Part shown: positions 1 to 7,178 of the stretch, one piece after another
How positions within the stretch are numbered: position 1 is the first letter of the stretch
Layout: every line of letters starts with the position of its first letter
NCBI GenBank assembly: GCA_965261315.1
Contig: CBDHDM010000124.1
Location: forward strand, 62,001 to 126,000
Length of the DNA stretch: 64,000 nt
Origin: Endozoicomonas sp965261315
Lineage (GTDB): Bacteria > Pseudomonadota > Gammaproteobacteria > Pseudomonadales > Endozoicomonadaceae
Direction of reading: 5' to 3'
Notes under the pieces: generated by a model
Database searches by the model: none
Told to the model about the DNA's origin: nothing
What the model saw: the letters and a program-made list of their open reading frames with translations, nothing else
Position numbers and translations under genes: made by a program

Positions 1-167
1 GCGCGGCCATACTTATGTATTGGCCAAAAGAAGCGATAATCGAGATCAATTTGAGTCCAGCCCCGAGCCTCTAACGACATAGCGGCTGCGTACCACCGGA
101 AATTTTTAAACGGGTACTGGGGATAAAAAAACAGGTGTATGGAAGAACCAATAGCTCCGTTTTTCAA
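1..167 (-). CDS. Partial hypothetical protein, open at window edge
   Basis: The minus strand from a TTG at 167 stays open to the edge of the window. It gives about 55 residues that include the motifs FKNFRWYAAAMSLEA and DLDYRFFWPI. The same residues, with conservative changes, occur in the repeat copy at 4550-4715. Silent and conservative differences between the copies suggest that this frame was once under selection. I do not recognise the family and cannot see the C terminus. The TTG start has no convincing ribosome-binding site, so it may be the tail or middle of a longer gene. Confidence 0.3.
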   Translation of the reverse strand, partial: MKNGAIGSSIHLFFYPQYPFKNFRWYAAAMSLEARGWTQIDLDYRFFWPIHKYGR

Positions 168-262
168 AGAGGAGAGATAAACGGTAAAAAGAGGTGGGAC
201 GTAGTTTATTGACAGGGAGTTCAAAAACTCCAAAAAATACGTTTAACCCTTTGTTTAAAGGA
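1..262. repeat. Direct repeat, left copy (A part)
   Basis: This stretch matches 4550-4800 in the same orientation with scattered substitutions. Shared landmarks include the 'tattggccaaaagaa' segment, 'aaatttttaaacgggtactgg' and 'aactcca'. The match reaches the first base of the window, so the repeat probably extends further left. It is cut on the right by an IS256-type remnant and resumes at about 853. On the minus strand both copies keep an open frame encoding nearly the same residues, so the repeat includes a decayed or small gene and is not merely non-coding DNA. Confidence 0.8.
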
Positions 263-324
263 GACTGTAGATAAAACGGTGTTTCTGCCTATCTTAAAAC
301 CCAACAGGGTTGAGGTAGGCAAAC

Positions 325-816
325 ATGGATACCAAACAACTTGTGAAGAAAAGACAAACACGCTGTGCCTCGTTGAACGACAAGATCATCAGTCTCTATG
401 CCAAGGGTATGACCACTCGAGATATCGTTGCTACCTTCAACCTAAATTCAGCAGTTGGATGCGGATTTTCTGGGAAATTTCAGTGTTCTCAGCAAGGCGC
501 GTCATGCAGCCAATGGCCGTAGTCCTTGGCAAATGGCGCAACGCAGCGGAGGGCACTGAAATTTTTCAGAAAACCGCAGAGCGTTATAGCCGGTCACCCA
601 AAAGGTGAATAGATAATTCCGCATAGAGCCTTTAGCTCTGAGGCTCGCAGAGAAATTCAAGCGGCCAACTGCTGAATTTAGGTTCAAGGAGAGGTAGTCT
701 ACCTTGCCATTCAGGATGCTTCCAAAAAATGGACGATGCCGATTAGAAACTGGAAAGTGGCCTTAAACAAGTTTTTGATTCTGTTTGAAGACCGCTTAGC
801 CAATTATATTAACTGA
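325..816 (+). pseudogene. IS256-family transposase, internally deleted
   Basis: The N-terminal piece (325-435) encodes a typical IS256 transposase start, including the motif LYAKGMTTRDIVATF. The C-terminal piece (about 690-816) encodes AIQDASKKWTMPIRNWK followed by FEDRLANYIN and a stop, the usual end of these enzymes. The catalytic core that should lie between them, with its DDE residues, is missing, so no active transposase can be made. A MITE-like insert sits exactly at the junction. Confidence 0.8.
441..682. mobile_element. 242-bp MITE-like element with perfect terminal repeats
   Basis: It has perfect 18-bp terminal inverted repeats: cctaaattcagcagttgg at 441-458 and its reverse complement at 665-682. 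A 5-bp direct duplication, ttcaa, flanks it at 436-440 and 683-687. It has no coding capacity of its own. An internal arm near 463-490 is nearly complementary to one near 552-577 (gcgg-ttttct-aaatttcagtg type), so a long hairpin could form. The size, ends and target duplication are those of a non-autonomous element moved by a transposase encoded elsewhere. The parent family is not certain; the 5-bp duplication and CC start would suit an IS1380-like element. Confidence 0.8.
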
Positions 817-852
817 GGCAGAAGCACAGTTAGATTTACACTCTCGTTTAAA

Positions 853-936
853 GGGCCTATAAACGACAAAACCCTTACAACAGGTATCGTAAGGGTTTCG
901 GCTTTTTATCTACAGGAATGGCGGTGGGGACGGAAC
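853..936. repeat. Direct repeat, left copy (B part) with terminator hairpin and tRNA-Asp 3' scar
   Basis: This matches 4806-4886. It contains the same hairpin (cccttac...gtaaggg) that terminates the tRNA array, the same 'tttcggctttt' tail, and then tggcgg followed by ggacgg, which resembles the 3' acceptor of tRNA-Asp before similarity stops. It therefore looks like the left scar of a duplication or integration at the tRNA-Asp 3' end. Confidence 0.65.
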
Positions 937-989
937 CAAGTACGGAATTTTTTGATAACCAACAGTAATAGTACCATTGTACCTTGAAA

Positions 990-1271
990 CTATCCATGCA
1001 ATGCTTTCAAAGTTCCTTTCGGATCTACCGCAAAAATTCTCAGCAGTGCTTTGGCTGGACCTGTGGGCTGCCGACGCCCTTGCTCCCAGTTTTCCAGAGT
1101 CCTTTTACTGACACCTATCAGCAAGGCAAACTTCCCCTGACTCAACCCTACCTTCTCACGAATAGCTTTAACTTCCACCTCAGGAAATTCAGTTACTCTT
1201 TTTTTACCTTCTCGAATATCATACATCTCCTGGACGCTGGCCAACAGCTCGTCAAACATTGATTTATCCAT
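990..1271 (-). CDS. HigA/NadS-type XRE antitoxin
   Basis: A 93-residue protein with a Cro/C1-type helix-turn-helix in its C-terminal half. The motif IREKVGLSQGKFALLIGV is followed by SKRTLENWEQGRRQP, the recognition helix typical of NadS/HigA antitoxins. Such proteins bind and neutralise RelE-fold toxins and repress their own promoter. The start codon overlaps the 3' end of the toxin gene by 8 bases (1264-1271), the toxin-first order of higBA-type operons. The antitoxin looks complete, whereas the toxin upstream appears shortened, so it may now be an orphan antitoxin. The operon promoter would have been lost with the toxin's 5' end. Confidence 0.8.
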   Translation of the reverse strand: MDKSMFDELLASVQEMYDIREGKKRVTEFPEVEVKAIREKVGLSQGKFALLIGVSKRTLENWEQGRRQPTGPAKALLRIFAVDPKGTLKALHG

Positions 1272-1521
1272 CAGACCACCTCTCTACCATTTTCTTTAGC
1301 AGCTTTTTCTGCTCCGCAGTCAGCTCCTCTTGCTCATTTTTAGGGTATGCGTAAAGCATATAAATCTGGTCATCGGCTGACACCCAGTAATAAATGATGC
1401 GTACACCACCACTTTTACCCCTCCCTTCCAGCTTCCATCTCAGCTTTCTCAGCCCACCAGTGGAATGAATGATAGAGCCTGCACTCGACAGAGGATGATG
1501 TTTTGCCACAAGGAAAAGCAT
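1264..1521 (-). pseudogene. RelE/HigB-type toxin, probably N-terminally truncated
   Basis: The C-terminal 85 residues match the RelE-like toxin family that pairs with HigA/NadS. Visible are GGLRKLRWKLEGRGKSGG, then VRIIYYWV, and IYMLYAYPKNEQEELT, the conserved core and C-terminal Lys/Arg-rich helix of these mRNA interferases. The family is usually about 105-115 residues. The first in-frame ATG at 1521 gives only 85, and the reading frame upstream runs into unrelated sequence next to the group II intron fragment. The N-terminal strand and helix are therefore probably replaced. It could retain partial function if a longer start is used (the frame is open to 1716). Confidence 0.6.
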
Positions 1522-1559
1522 TTGAGATTCCCAAGGCCTTAGTCTGGCAATCCTATCAG

Positions 1560-1768
1560 GATGTACGCCGTAACAGGGGGGGCACCTGATTGTGATGGAC
1601 AGACCATAAAGCAGTTTGATAAGAAGCGGGATCGCAATCTGTATATTGTTTGCCCACTGGGAATTACTTCGTGCATCAAATGTGTGATCAAGAGCCGTAT
1701 GACGGGAGACTGTCACGTACGGTTCCGTGAGAAGCTTGGGGATGAAATTTCCCCTTGCTTACTCGACT
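1560..1768 (+). mobile_element. Group II intron 3' fragment (domains V-VI)
   Basis: Bases 1692-1725 form a domain V-like hairpin: gagccgta on the left, tacggttc on the right and a short stem-loop between. Domain VI follows with the complementary arms ggggatgaaatttcccc at 1738-1754, and the intron's 3' end lies near 1765-1770. No reverse transcriptase frame is present, so only the ribozyme tail remains; its 5' limit is not defined. It sits directly against an IS66 transposase fragment, which may have been its landing site. Confidence 0.65.
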
Positions 1769-1769
1769 T

Positions 1770-1961
1770 GCCCACAGTGTCAAAGGTGCTCGTGCCAGCG
1801 CCATCCTTTACAGCCTGGTTGAAACCGCCAAAGCTAACGGGCTGGAGCCTTATGCCTGGCTGACTTATGTGCTCAAGCACCTGCCTGAGATAAAGCCTGG
1901 CAGTAGTGTTGAGCATCTGTTGCCTATGAATTTAACACCAGCGGATATCAGCAAGGCCTGA
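1770..1961 (+). pseudogene. IS66-family transposase C-terminal fragment
   Basis: The frame encodes SVKGARASAILYSLVET followed by AKANGLEPYAWLTYVL, then LPEIKP and LLPMNLTPADISKA, and a stop at 1959-1961. This is the characteristic C terminus of IS66 TnpC transposases, which end with an LLPWN-like motif. Only about 60 of roughly 500 residues remain, with no catalytic residues. The 5' side is replaced by the group II intron tail. Confidence 0.8.
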
Positions 1962-2075
1962 CATCTGGAGCCCTTCCCACCTTAAAAAAACTCTTTTTTA
2001 TCATTTTTCTGAACAAATAATGCCTGTAACTGTCATATAAAAGAATCAAAGACTGATTACTGGCTTGCAAGGTCA

Positions 2076-4277
2076 ATGAACTACGATAATAACCCCCTCC
2101 CAATAAGCAGCACCTCATCAAATAAACCCTGTGTTCTTGGGCTACTACAACCAGAAAAGAGCCAGGGACCTACGGCGCAAAAAAGCCGAACAGGTGGACA
2201 CTCCGTATCGATATATCAACAGATTGAATCACATTTACCAGCACAGCCACTCCAAGCTTACCCAGCTGTCAGTACTAAGAGAAAGGTCCACAAGTATGAT
2301 GATGTCCAGGGTGATTCAAACAGTTTAAAATCATGGGGGCTATCGCTGTCGAGAGTATTAAACCAGCTCTATCGGACAGTAAACAGCGTCAGGAACCCTG
2401 CTTTTTACCTCAAAAACAATGCCGCTGTAATCATTTCATCTGTCTTATGCTTGGCCAGTAGGGCAATTGCCGAGACCACTCCTTCTGAAAAAGCCAGCCT
2501 GATATCCCGCTATGTGAATACCGATGTTGGCCATAATACTCTGCCGATATACAACTATTCTGATTTTGAGGAGTACAGTTCAACATTTTCCGATGATGAG
2601 TATGACAGTTTAGTCATTGAGGAAGAAGACGGCACTCCAGATCAACCCTTTTGGTCAGAACAGCAGAGTATTGAATCAACCTCTCCCGGCATTGAGGGTA
2701 AACAGCGCTTAAAGCGTCAGGCTACTCCTTCTCGCTGGCAAGCAGTCCCGTCTATTAGAAAACCTTATGGTCATCGGTTTAAACCCTCAGAAACGACACA
2801 AGACAACAATTACATACGCATTGGTATCAATACACCGAATAGACTGCAGGAACGAACCTCAGCGAGTAAAGGAGCAGTTTACAAATTCAAACTAGAAGGT
2901 CACAGAGATAACACTATAAGAAAAACACCCGGCAGTATTTGTCCTCCTGCTACAGCAGGGCATAAATCCGATTGCAAAGGGCGAATAGAGCTACAGTCCT
3001 GCTTTATCCAGGATACTGCAGCGCATTTAGCGCCTAAAGCAAGGGCATTCAAGATTGCAGCCCATAGTTTTGAAAATGAGTGTTCTGCAGCCATACCCAA
3101 CGGGGCTACCTTTGCCATGGCGATGGAAATGAAATTCTCCACTATCGGCAAGGTTATTATCCAACAGTTACACGGCATGCCTGACCGGCATTTTTACCGG
3201 ACCGGGAACAAAACGTATGTAATACCGGAAGAGAGTAGTGTTGAGCTTTACAATGCCGTGAAAGATATCGGGGGTAGTTTTGAAGCGCACGGCTACCCAC
3301 CCGAATCCCTTGGCATCAAACTCATAGGAGGCAAACCTTACCTGTACCTTCAGGTTCGCGCAGATTATGCTGCATTTACTGATACAAGTAAAAGGTGCAA
3401 TCTGAGATTTCGTCCAAAGCCCGACCTGCTTAACCAGGCAAAGTGTTGCCACGGGGAAAGGGATGTTAGTTATGTCTATTTTGGTGAAATCGGCGTTGAC
3501 CTCTCCAAGACGGATTGGAATAAGTTCGCGATTGAAATCATGACCAGCAACTTCTCAGAAGCAACAGCCACTCCGGGTTATGTTCGCGTTTGGCATGATG
3601 ACAAAATGGTGACAAACAGTATTACCTATATTGGCAGAAACGATTTGCCAGAACGGGGAGGTAACGGACTCAAAAACAAATTCGGTCTTTATAGACCCAA
3701 CTCGGAGGATCCTGCAGCCATACAGTTCAGGAATATCAGGACGGGAACAGTGATAACTGATGTAGACCCAACGCTGATTGTTTCGCGGCCCCCCATTCAT
3801 GTGACGGGAACATGTCTACCGTTGAAGGCACCAACCACGGTACCGGTATCGACCGTACCGTCAACGACATCAACGCATCCACCAACACCAACACCAACAC
3901 CAACACCAACACCAACACCAACCGTACCGATAACATTAAGTACATCTTCAGGCAGCAGACTGAAGATATCTACTGAAAATCATACGAGTTCGACCCCTGA
4001 TACGCCTATTTCATCAGATGATGAAACATTCACAACTAAAGATAATGTGACGACTCCAGTCAAAAATGATGTCGAAGGCATTGGCAAACATGCGCCGCTA
4101 GTCACTAGCTTACTATTCAACGGTATTTTGGTTACCACAATAGCAGCATTATGTTGCCACATGCGCAGGCATCTAAAGCAACGGGATAATGAGCATGACC
4201 CGGATCTAGAAGCAGGCCGCTCACAGAATAAGGAAATAATAGAATTGCAACCGCTACAGTCTTTGCAGAGAGTTTAG
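2076..4277 (+). CDS. Membrane-anchored surface protein with heparin-lyase-like domain
   Basis: A 733-residue protein. Residues about 1-110 are polar. About 115-132 form a signal-like hydrophobic stretch ending AIA before ETTPSEK. Then come an acidic region and a dibasic KQRLKRQ near 210-217. Residues about 340-570 resemble the jelly-roll polysaccharide-lyase/heparin-lyase I family: QLHGMPDRHFYRTG, SLGIKLIGGKPYLYLQVR, DWNKFAIEI, GYVRVWHDDK and NKFGLYR. A Thr/Pro repeat spacer (about 600-620) leads to a single C-terminal transmembrane segment (about 670-695) and a short basic tail. The family cleaves sulfated or uronic-acid glycosaminoglycans; the exact substrate here is unknown. The start is weak: only 'caaggtca' precedes the ATG, and the long extension before the signal is unusual. 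It is a lone accessory gene between mobile-element scars. Confidence 0.6.
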   Translation: MNYDNNPLPISSTSSNKPCVLGLLQPEKSQGPTAQKSRTGGHSVSIYQQIESHLPAQPLQAYPAVSTKRKVHKYDDVQGDSNSLKSWGLSLSRVLNQLYRTVNSVRNPAFYLKNNAAVIISSVLCLASRAIAETTPSEKASLISRYVNTDVGHNTLPIYNYSDFEEYSSTFSDDEYDSLVIEEEDGTPDQPFWSEQQSIESTSPGIEGKQRLKRQATPSRWQAVPSIRKPYGHRFKPSETTQDNNYIRIGINTPNRLQERTSASKGAVYKFKLEGHRDNTIRKTPGSICPPATAGHKSDCKGRIELQSCFIQDTAAHLAPKARAFKIAAHSFENECSAAIPNGATFAMAMEMKFSTIGKVIIQQLHGMPDRHFYRTGNKTYVIPEESSVELYNAVKDIGGSFEAHGYPPESLGIKLIGGKPYLYLQVRADYAAFTDTSKRCNLRFRPKPDLLNQAKCCHGERDVSYVYFGEIGVDLSKTDWNKFAIEIMTSNFSEATATPGYVRVWHDDKMVTNSITYIGRNDLPERGGNGLKNKFGLYRPNSEDPAAIQFRNIRTGTVITDVDPTLIVSRPPIHVTGTCLPLKAPTTVPVSTVPSTTSTHPPTPTPTPTPTPTPTVPITLSTSSGSRLKISTENHTSSTPDTPISSDDETFTTKDNVTTPVKNDVEGIGKHAPLVTSLLFNGILVTTIAALCCHMRRHLKQRDNEHDPDLEAGRSQNKEIIELQPLQSLQRV
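3881..3922 (+). repeat. Hexanucleotide repeat (ACCAAC)x7
   Basis: Seven perfect tandem copies of ACCAAC lie inside the surface-protein gene and encode an alternating Pro-Thr spacer just before its C-terminal anchor. Because the unit is a multiple of three, copy-number change would alter the length of the stalk without breaking the frame. Confidence 0.95.
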
Positions 4278-4364
4278 TAATCCAACAGGAGTGTTCTAAC
4301 ACCTCATAACAACAAGTCCCAAACAGATCAGCAAGACAAATAGTAGATGTAATTCACAGAGCGT

Positions 4365-4715
4365 TTACATGTCAGGTGCGTAACATGAGTTATATGAGCT
4401 ACTGGCTCCTCTCAGAGGGCTTCTGGTCATTACAATCGTTGGAATTGCCAGATCACATGGCCATGACGCCAGCACAAAAGGACATAGACTTTCGAGATTA
4501 TTAAACCAGTCGGGAATTCCTGCTGCCAATATCAGAGTATCTACATCGCGCGACCTTACCTTTTGTATTGGCCAAAAGAAACGATAATCGAGATCATTTT
4601 GAGTCCAGTCCCGAGCCTCTAACGAAATAGTGGCTGCAAACCAACGGAAATTTTTAAACGGGTACTGGGGATAAAAAAGCAGGTGTGTGGAAGAACCAAT
4701 AGCTCCGTTTTTCAA
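4365..4715 (-). CDS. Hypothetical 116-residue protein in repeat copy 2
   Basis: This minus-strand frame begins at a TTG inside the repeat. Its first ~55 residues are nearly the same as those encoded at 1-167: FYPQYPFKNFRWFAA, then LDYRFFWPI. The last ~60 residues (LAAGIPDWFNN, then LCPFVLAS) lie left of the repeat and have no visible partner in the window. I do not recognise it and see no ribosome-binding site of note. Conservation of the residues between the two copies is the only support for coding; it may be a broken remnant of a larger gene. Confidence 0.3.
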   Translation of the reverse strand: MKNGAIGSSTHLLFYPQYPFKNFRWFAATISLEARDWTQNDLDYRFFWPIQKVRSRDVDTLILAAGIPDWFNNLESLCPFVLASWPCDLAIPTIVMTRSPLRGASSSYNSCYAPDM

Positions 4716-4800
4716 AGAGGGGAGATAAACGGTAAAAAGAGCTGGGACATAGTTTATTTATAGGGAGTTCAAAAACTCCAACAAATACGTTTAACCCTTT
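4550..4800. repeat. Direct repeat, right copy
   Basis: This is the uninterrupted counterpart of 1-262. Here it runs straight into the terminator hairpin and tRNA-Asp, with no IS256 element, and so shows the arrangement before that insertion. The two copies flank the 3.6-kb accessory segment carrying the toxin-antitoxin remnant and the lyase-like surface gene. Confidence 0.8.
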
Positions 4801-4818
4801 TTCAGAAGCTATGAACGA

Positions 4819-4852
4819 CAAAACCCTTACAACAGGTATTGTAAGGGCTTCG
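4819..4852 (-). terminator. Terminator of the tRNA Val/Asp array
   Basis: A 9-bp perfect stem, cccttacaa (4824-4832) with ttgtaaggg (4839-4847), and a 6-base loop. Read on the minus strand, a short T-rich tract (ttttg) follows the stem about 25 bases after the last tRNA-Asp. The same hairpin is duplicated near 872-895. Confidence 0.7.
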
Positions 4853-4870
4853 GCTTTTAATCTACAGAAA

Positions 4871-4947
4871 TGGCGGACCGGACGGGACTCGAACCCGCGA
4901 CCTCCGGCGTGACAGGCCGGCATTCTAACCAACTGAACTACCGGTCC
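4871..4947 (-). tRNA. tRNA-Asp (GTC), copy 1
   Basis: A 77-base cloverleaf. The acceptor stem is GGACCGG paired with CCGGTCC, then discriminator G and an encoded CCA. The anticodon loop CTGTCAC gives anticodon GTC, and the T-loop is TTCGAGT. It is the last gene of a minus-strand array of alternating Val and Asp tRNAs. Confidence 0.97.
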
Positions 4948-5011
4948 GCTGCGTTCATAAACGGAAAACTTCAGTTTATGGTCACTCTGTTAACAACTAA
5001 TGTTGTCAAAT

Positions 5012-5087
5012 TGGTGGGTGATGACGGGATCGAACCGCCGACATTCTGCGTGTAAAGCAGACGCTCTCCCAGCTGAGCTAATCACCC
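5012..5087 (-). tRNA. tRNA-Val (TAC), copy 1
   Basis: A 76-base cloverleaf. The acceptor GGGTGAT pairs with ATCACCC, followed by A and an encoded CCA. The anticodon loop CTTTACA gives TAC. The spacer to the next tRNA-Asp is nearly the same as the one at 5211-5274, evidence of tandem duplication. Confidence 0.97.
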
Positions 5088-5133
5088 AAAGTTACTGCTC
5101 TTTATTCATGCTATTTATTCACAAGAATAAAGA

Positions 5134-5210
5134 TGGCGGACCGGACGGGACTCGAACCCGCGACCTCCGGCGTGACAGGCCGGCATTCTAACCAACTGAA
5201 CTACCGGTCC
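5134..5210 (-). tRNA. tRNA-Asp (GTC), copy 2
   Basis: The sequence matches copy 1 in all stems and the GTC anticodon, and CCA is encoded. It lies 263 bases from copy 1, which sets the period of the duplicated Val-Asp unit. Confidence 0.97.
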
Positions 5211-5274
5211 GCTGCGTTCATAAACTGAAATTTCAGTTCATGGTCACTCTGTTAACAGCTAATGCTGTTGAATT

Positions 5275-5350
5275 TGGTGGGTGATGACGGGATCGAACCG
5301 CCGACATTCTGCGTGTAAAGCAGACGCTCTCCCAGCTGAGCTAATCACCC
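5275..5350 (-). tRNA. tRNA-Val (TAC), copy 2
   Basis: The same 76-base Val tRNA as at 5012-5087, with anticodon TAC and encoded CCA. It is separated from Asp copy 3 by only 22 bases. Confidence 0.97.
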
Positions 5351-5372
5351 AAAATACATTTTAAAGGATAAA

Positions 5373-5449
5373 TGGCGGACCGGACGGGACTCGAACCCGC
5401 GACCTCCGGCGTGACAGGCCGGCATTCTAACCAACTGAACTACCGGTCC
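5373..5449 (-). tRNA. tRNA-Asp (GTC), copy 3
   Basis: Same cloverleaf and anticodon as the other Asp copies. The 99-base spacer to Val copy 3 differs from the other spacers, so the unit nearest the promoter has diverged most or is the original. Confidence 0.97.
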
Positions 5450-5548
5450 GCATAACCCTTTTTCCGATTTACGACAGTGTTACCACCGCCGTTACGGGAG
5501 GGAGACTTTACCAGAACTCACCTCAATATCAAGCCTTATCTCTAAAAC

Positions 5549-5624
5549 TGGTGGGTGATGACGGGATCGAACCGCCGACATTCTGCGTGTAAAGCAGACG
5601 CTCTCCCAGCTGAGCTAATCACCC
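5549..5624 (-). tRNA. tRNA-Val (TAC), copy 3
   Basis: First gene of the minus-strand tRNA array, with anticodon TAC and encoded CCA. A strong stable-RNA-type promoter lies about 70 bases upstream. Confidence 0.97.
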
Positions 5625-5693
5625 TTAAGGTTTGTTGAAGAGTTTGCTTTGATCTCTCAAGATTCCCGAGAGCCCCTCTCAACAACGCGGCGA

Positions 5694-5723
5694 ATTATAA
5701 GCAGCTAAACTGTTGATACGCAA
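5694..5723 (-). promoter_or_regulatory. Promoter of the tRNA Val/Asp array
   Basis: On the minus strand a -35 element TTGCGT (5718-5723) is spaced 18 bases from a perfect -10 TATAAT (5694-5699). A GC-rich discriminator (tcgccgcg) follows, as is typical of promoters for stable RNAs under stringent control. Confidence 0.75.
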
Positions 5724-6071
5724 CCGTTATTAAACACTTTTTTTTATACCTCCTTTTTCTTTATTAACTACAGTAACTATTTTCCGGTCAGGGTTTGCTA
5801 ACATGTGCGTTTTCAACCGCTCAGGAGGCTGACCAAGAATAGTGTTCGTAACGAGGACGAGAGAAAAATGAGGATACAGATTCGATTCTGTGAGGTGAAT
5901 AGTGGTTCTATCTCCAAACAAAAGCGAATTTTTATACCAATTTACTGTCATCACGTAGGACAACCTATTTCCGGACAGCTTTCTAGAGCTCATAAAGAGC
6001 GTGAGCCGGAAGTACAGCCCCAGAACATGGAAAATGGCCTAGCTTCCCCATAACAGGATTCAGAAACGATC
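5724..6071. other. Intergenic region before rdgC
   Basis: About 350 bases between the tRNA promoter and rdgC. Open frames on either strand (for example minus 5730-5993) show no family features and no good ribosome-binding site. I see no further RNA gene. The region must hold the rdgC promoter, which I could not place with confidence. Confidence 0.4.
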
Positions 6072-7043
6072 ATGTGGTTCAAAAACCTTATCTTTTATCG
6101 ATTCACCCAACCTTTTAATACACCTGTTGAAGACATTGAAGAAAAGCTCCGTGAAAAGCGTTTCCGTAGCTGCGGCAGTCAGGACATGAGTACCTATGGC
6201 TGGGTTCCACCGCTGGGTAAACACGGTGAGCTTCTGACCCATGCTGGAAATGGCTTCATTATGCTTACCGCCCGCAAGGAAGAAAAAATCCTGCCCGGCA
6301 GCGTTATTCGTGATGCCGTTGACGAGCGGGCTGAACAAATCGAGCAGGAACAGGATCGCCAGGTCTTCAGCAAAGAGAAGAAAGCATTAAAAGACGATGT
6401 TCTTATGGAGCTACTGCCAAAAGCTTTCACTCGTTGCCAGAATACCTTTGCCTATATTGATCCTGCAAAGGGGTGGCTGGTTGTCGATGCATCTTCATTC
6501 AAAAAAGCGGAAGAGCTGACCTCCTGCCTGCGTGAATGCCTTGGCAGCCTCCCTGTTATCAACCCACCACTCAAGAACATGCCCTCCCATGCCATGACGC
6601 GCTGGCTTGCCCAGGAAACACCACTGCCTGACAAGCTCATTCTCGGAGATGAGTGTGAATTACGAGAGCCCGGTGATGAAGGTGGTCAGGTAAAGGTCAG
6701 CAAACAGGAGCTGGTCGGTGAAGAAGTGGAGGTTCATCTACAGGCGGGCAAGCAAGTCAGCAAGATGGCATTGGTCTGGAATGATGCCCTGAGCTTTGTG
6801 CTTGGCGATGATCTGTTGATTCGCAAGTTGAAGTTCACCGACTCCATCCAGGAACAGCTTGATGAAGTCAGCGCTGAAACTGCTGCTGAGCAGTTTGATG
6901 CTGATTTCTCCATCATGACGCTGACACTGCAACAGATGCTTGATGAACTGATGGAGTATCTTGGAGGAATAAGCGAGGAAGCGCTGGAAAGAAACGAGAT
7001 AGACAGCTTCTCGGTAGAAATCCCGGAAAAAGAAACCGCTTAA
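6072..7043 (+). CDS. rdgC: Recombination-associated protein RdgC
   Basis: A 323-residue RdgC-family protein (the E. coli protein is 303). RdgC is a nucleoid-associated, ring-forming protein that binds double-stranded DNA without sequence preference and restrains RecA. The opening MWFKNLIFYRF, followed by the FRSCGSQDMSTYGWVPPLG block and the KEEKILPGSVIRD segment, are the family's conserved N-terminal landmarks. A long, Glu/Gln-rich helix precedes ELLPKAFTR. The gene is alone on the plus strand, with a convergent neighbour (cnoX) downstream. It looks complete. Confidence 0.95.
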   Translation: MWFKNLIFYRFTQPFNTPVEDIEEKLREKRFRSCGSQDMSTYGWVPPLGKHGELLTHAGNGFIMLTARKEEKILPGSVIRDAVDERAEQIEQEQDRQVFSKEKKALKDDVLMELLPKAFTRCQNTFAYIDPAKGWLVVDASSFKKAEELTSCLRECLGSLPVINPPLKNMPSHAMTRWLAQETPLPDKLILGDECELREPGDEGGQVKVSKQELVGEEVEVHLQAGKQVSKMALVWNDALSFVLGDDLLIRKLKFTDSIQEQLDEVSAETAAEQFDADFSIMTLTLQQMLDELMEYLGGISEEALERNEIDSFSVEIPEKETA

Positions 7044-7178
7044 GACTTTCGAACCACTGAGATCACAAAGCCCACAAAGTATATAAGCTCTTCCCTTCGT
7101 GTGCTTTGCAACCGCCATGGATGGCGAAAGTGTCGGTGTTGTATGGAACAGTCACCGACGCTCTGCGGTTCAAACCAA

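Larger units (their letters stand above)
254..852 (+). mobile_element. IS256-family insertion sequence remnant
   Basis: The element is bounded by imperfect inverted ends. The left end begins tttaaaggagactgta at 254, and the reverse complement of the right end begins tttaaacgagagtgta near 852. It carries the two ends of a Mutator/IS256 transposase gene but lacks the middle, and a 242-bp MITE-like insert sits between those ends. It interrupts the direct repeat that is continuous at 4550-4876. I could not find a clear target-site duplication, so the exact ends are approximate. Confidence 0.7.

Noticed and set aside
2131..2328. Plus-strand open frame of 65 residues
   Set aside because: It lies inside the lyase-like gene in another frame and has no family features; treated as chance.
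5730..5993. Minus-strand frame of 87 residues upstream of rdgC
   Set aside because: No recognisable motif, no good ribosome-binding site and ordinary intergenic composition.
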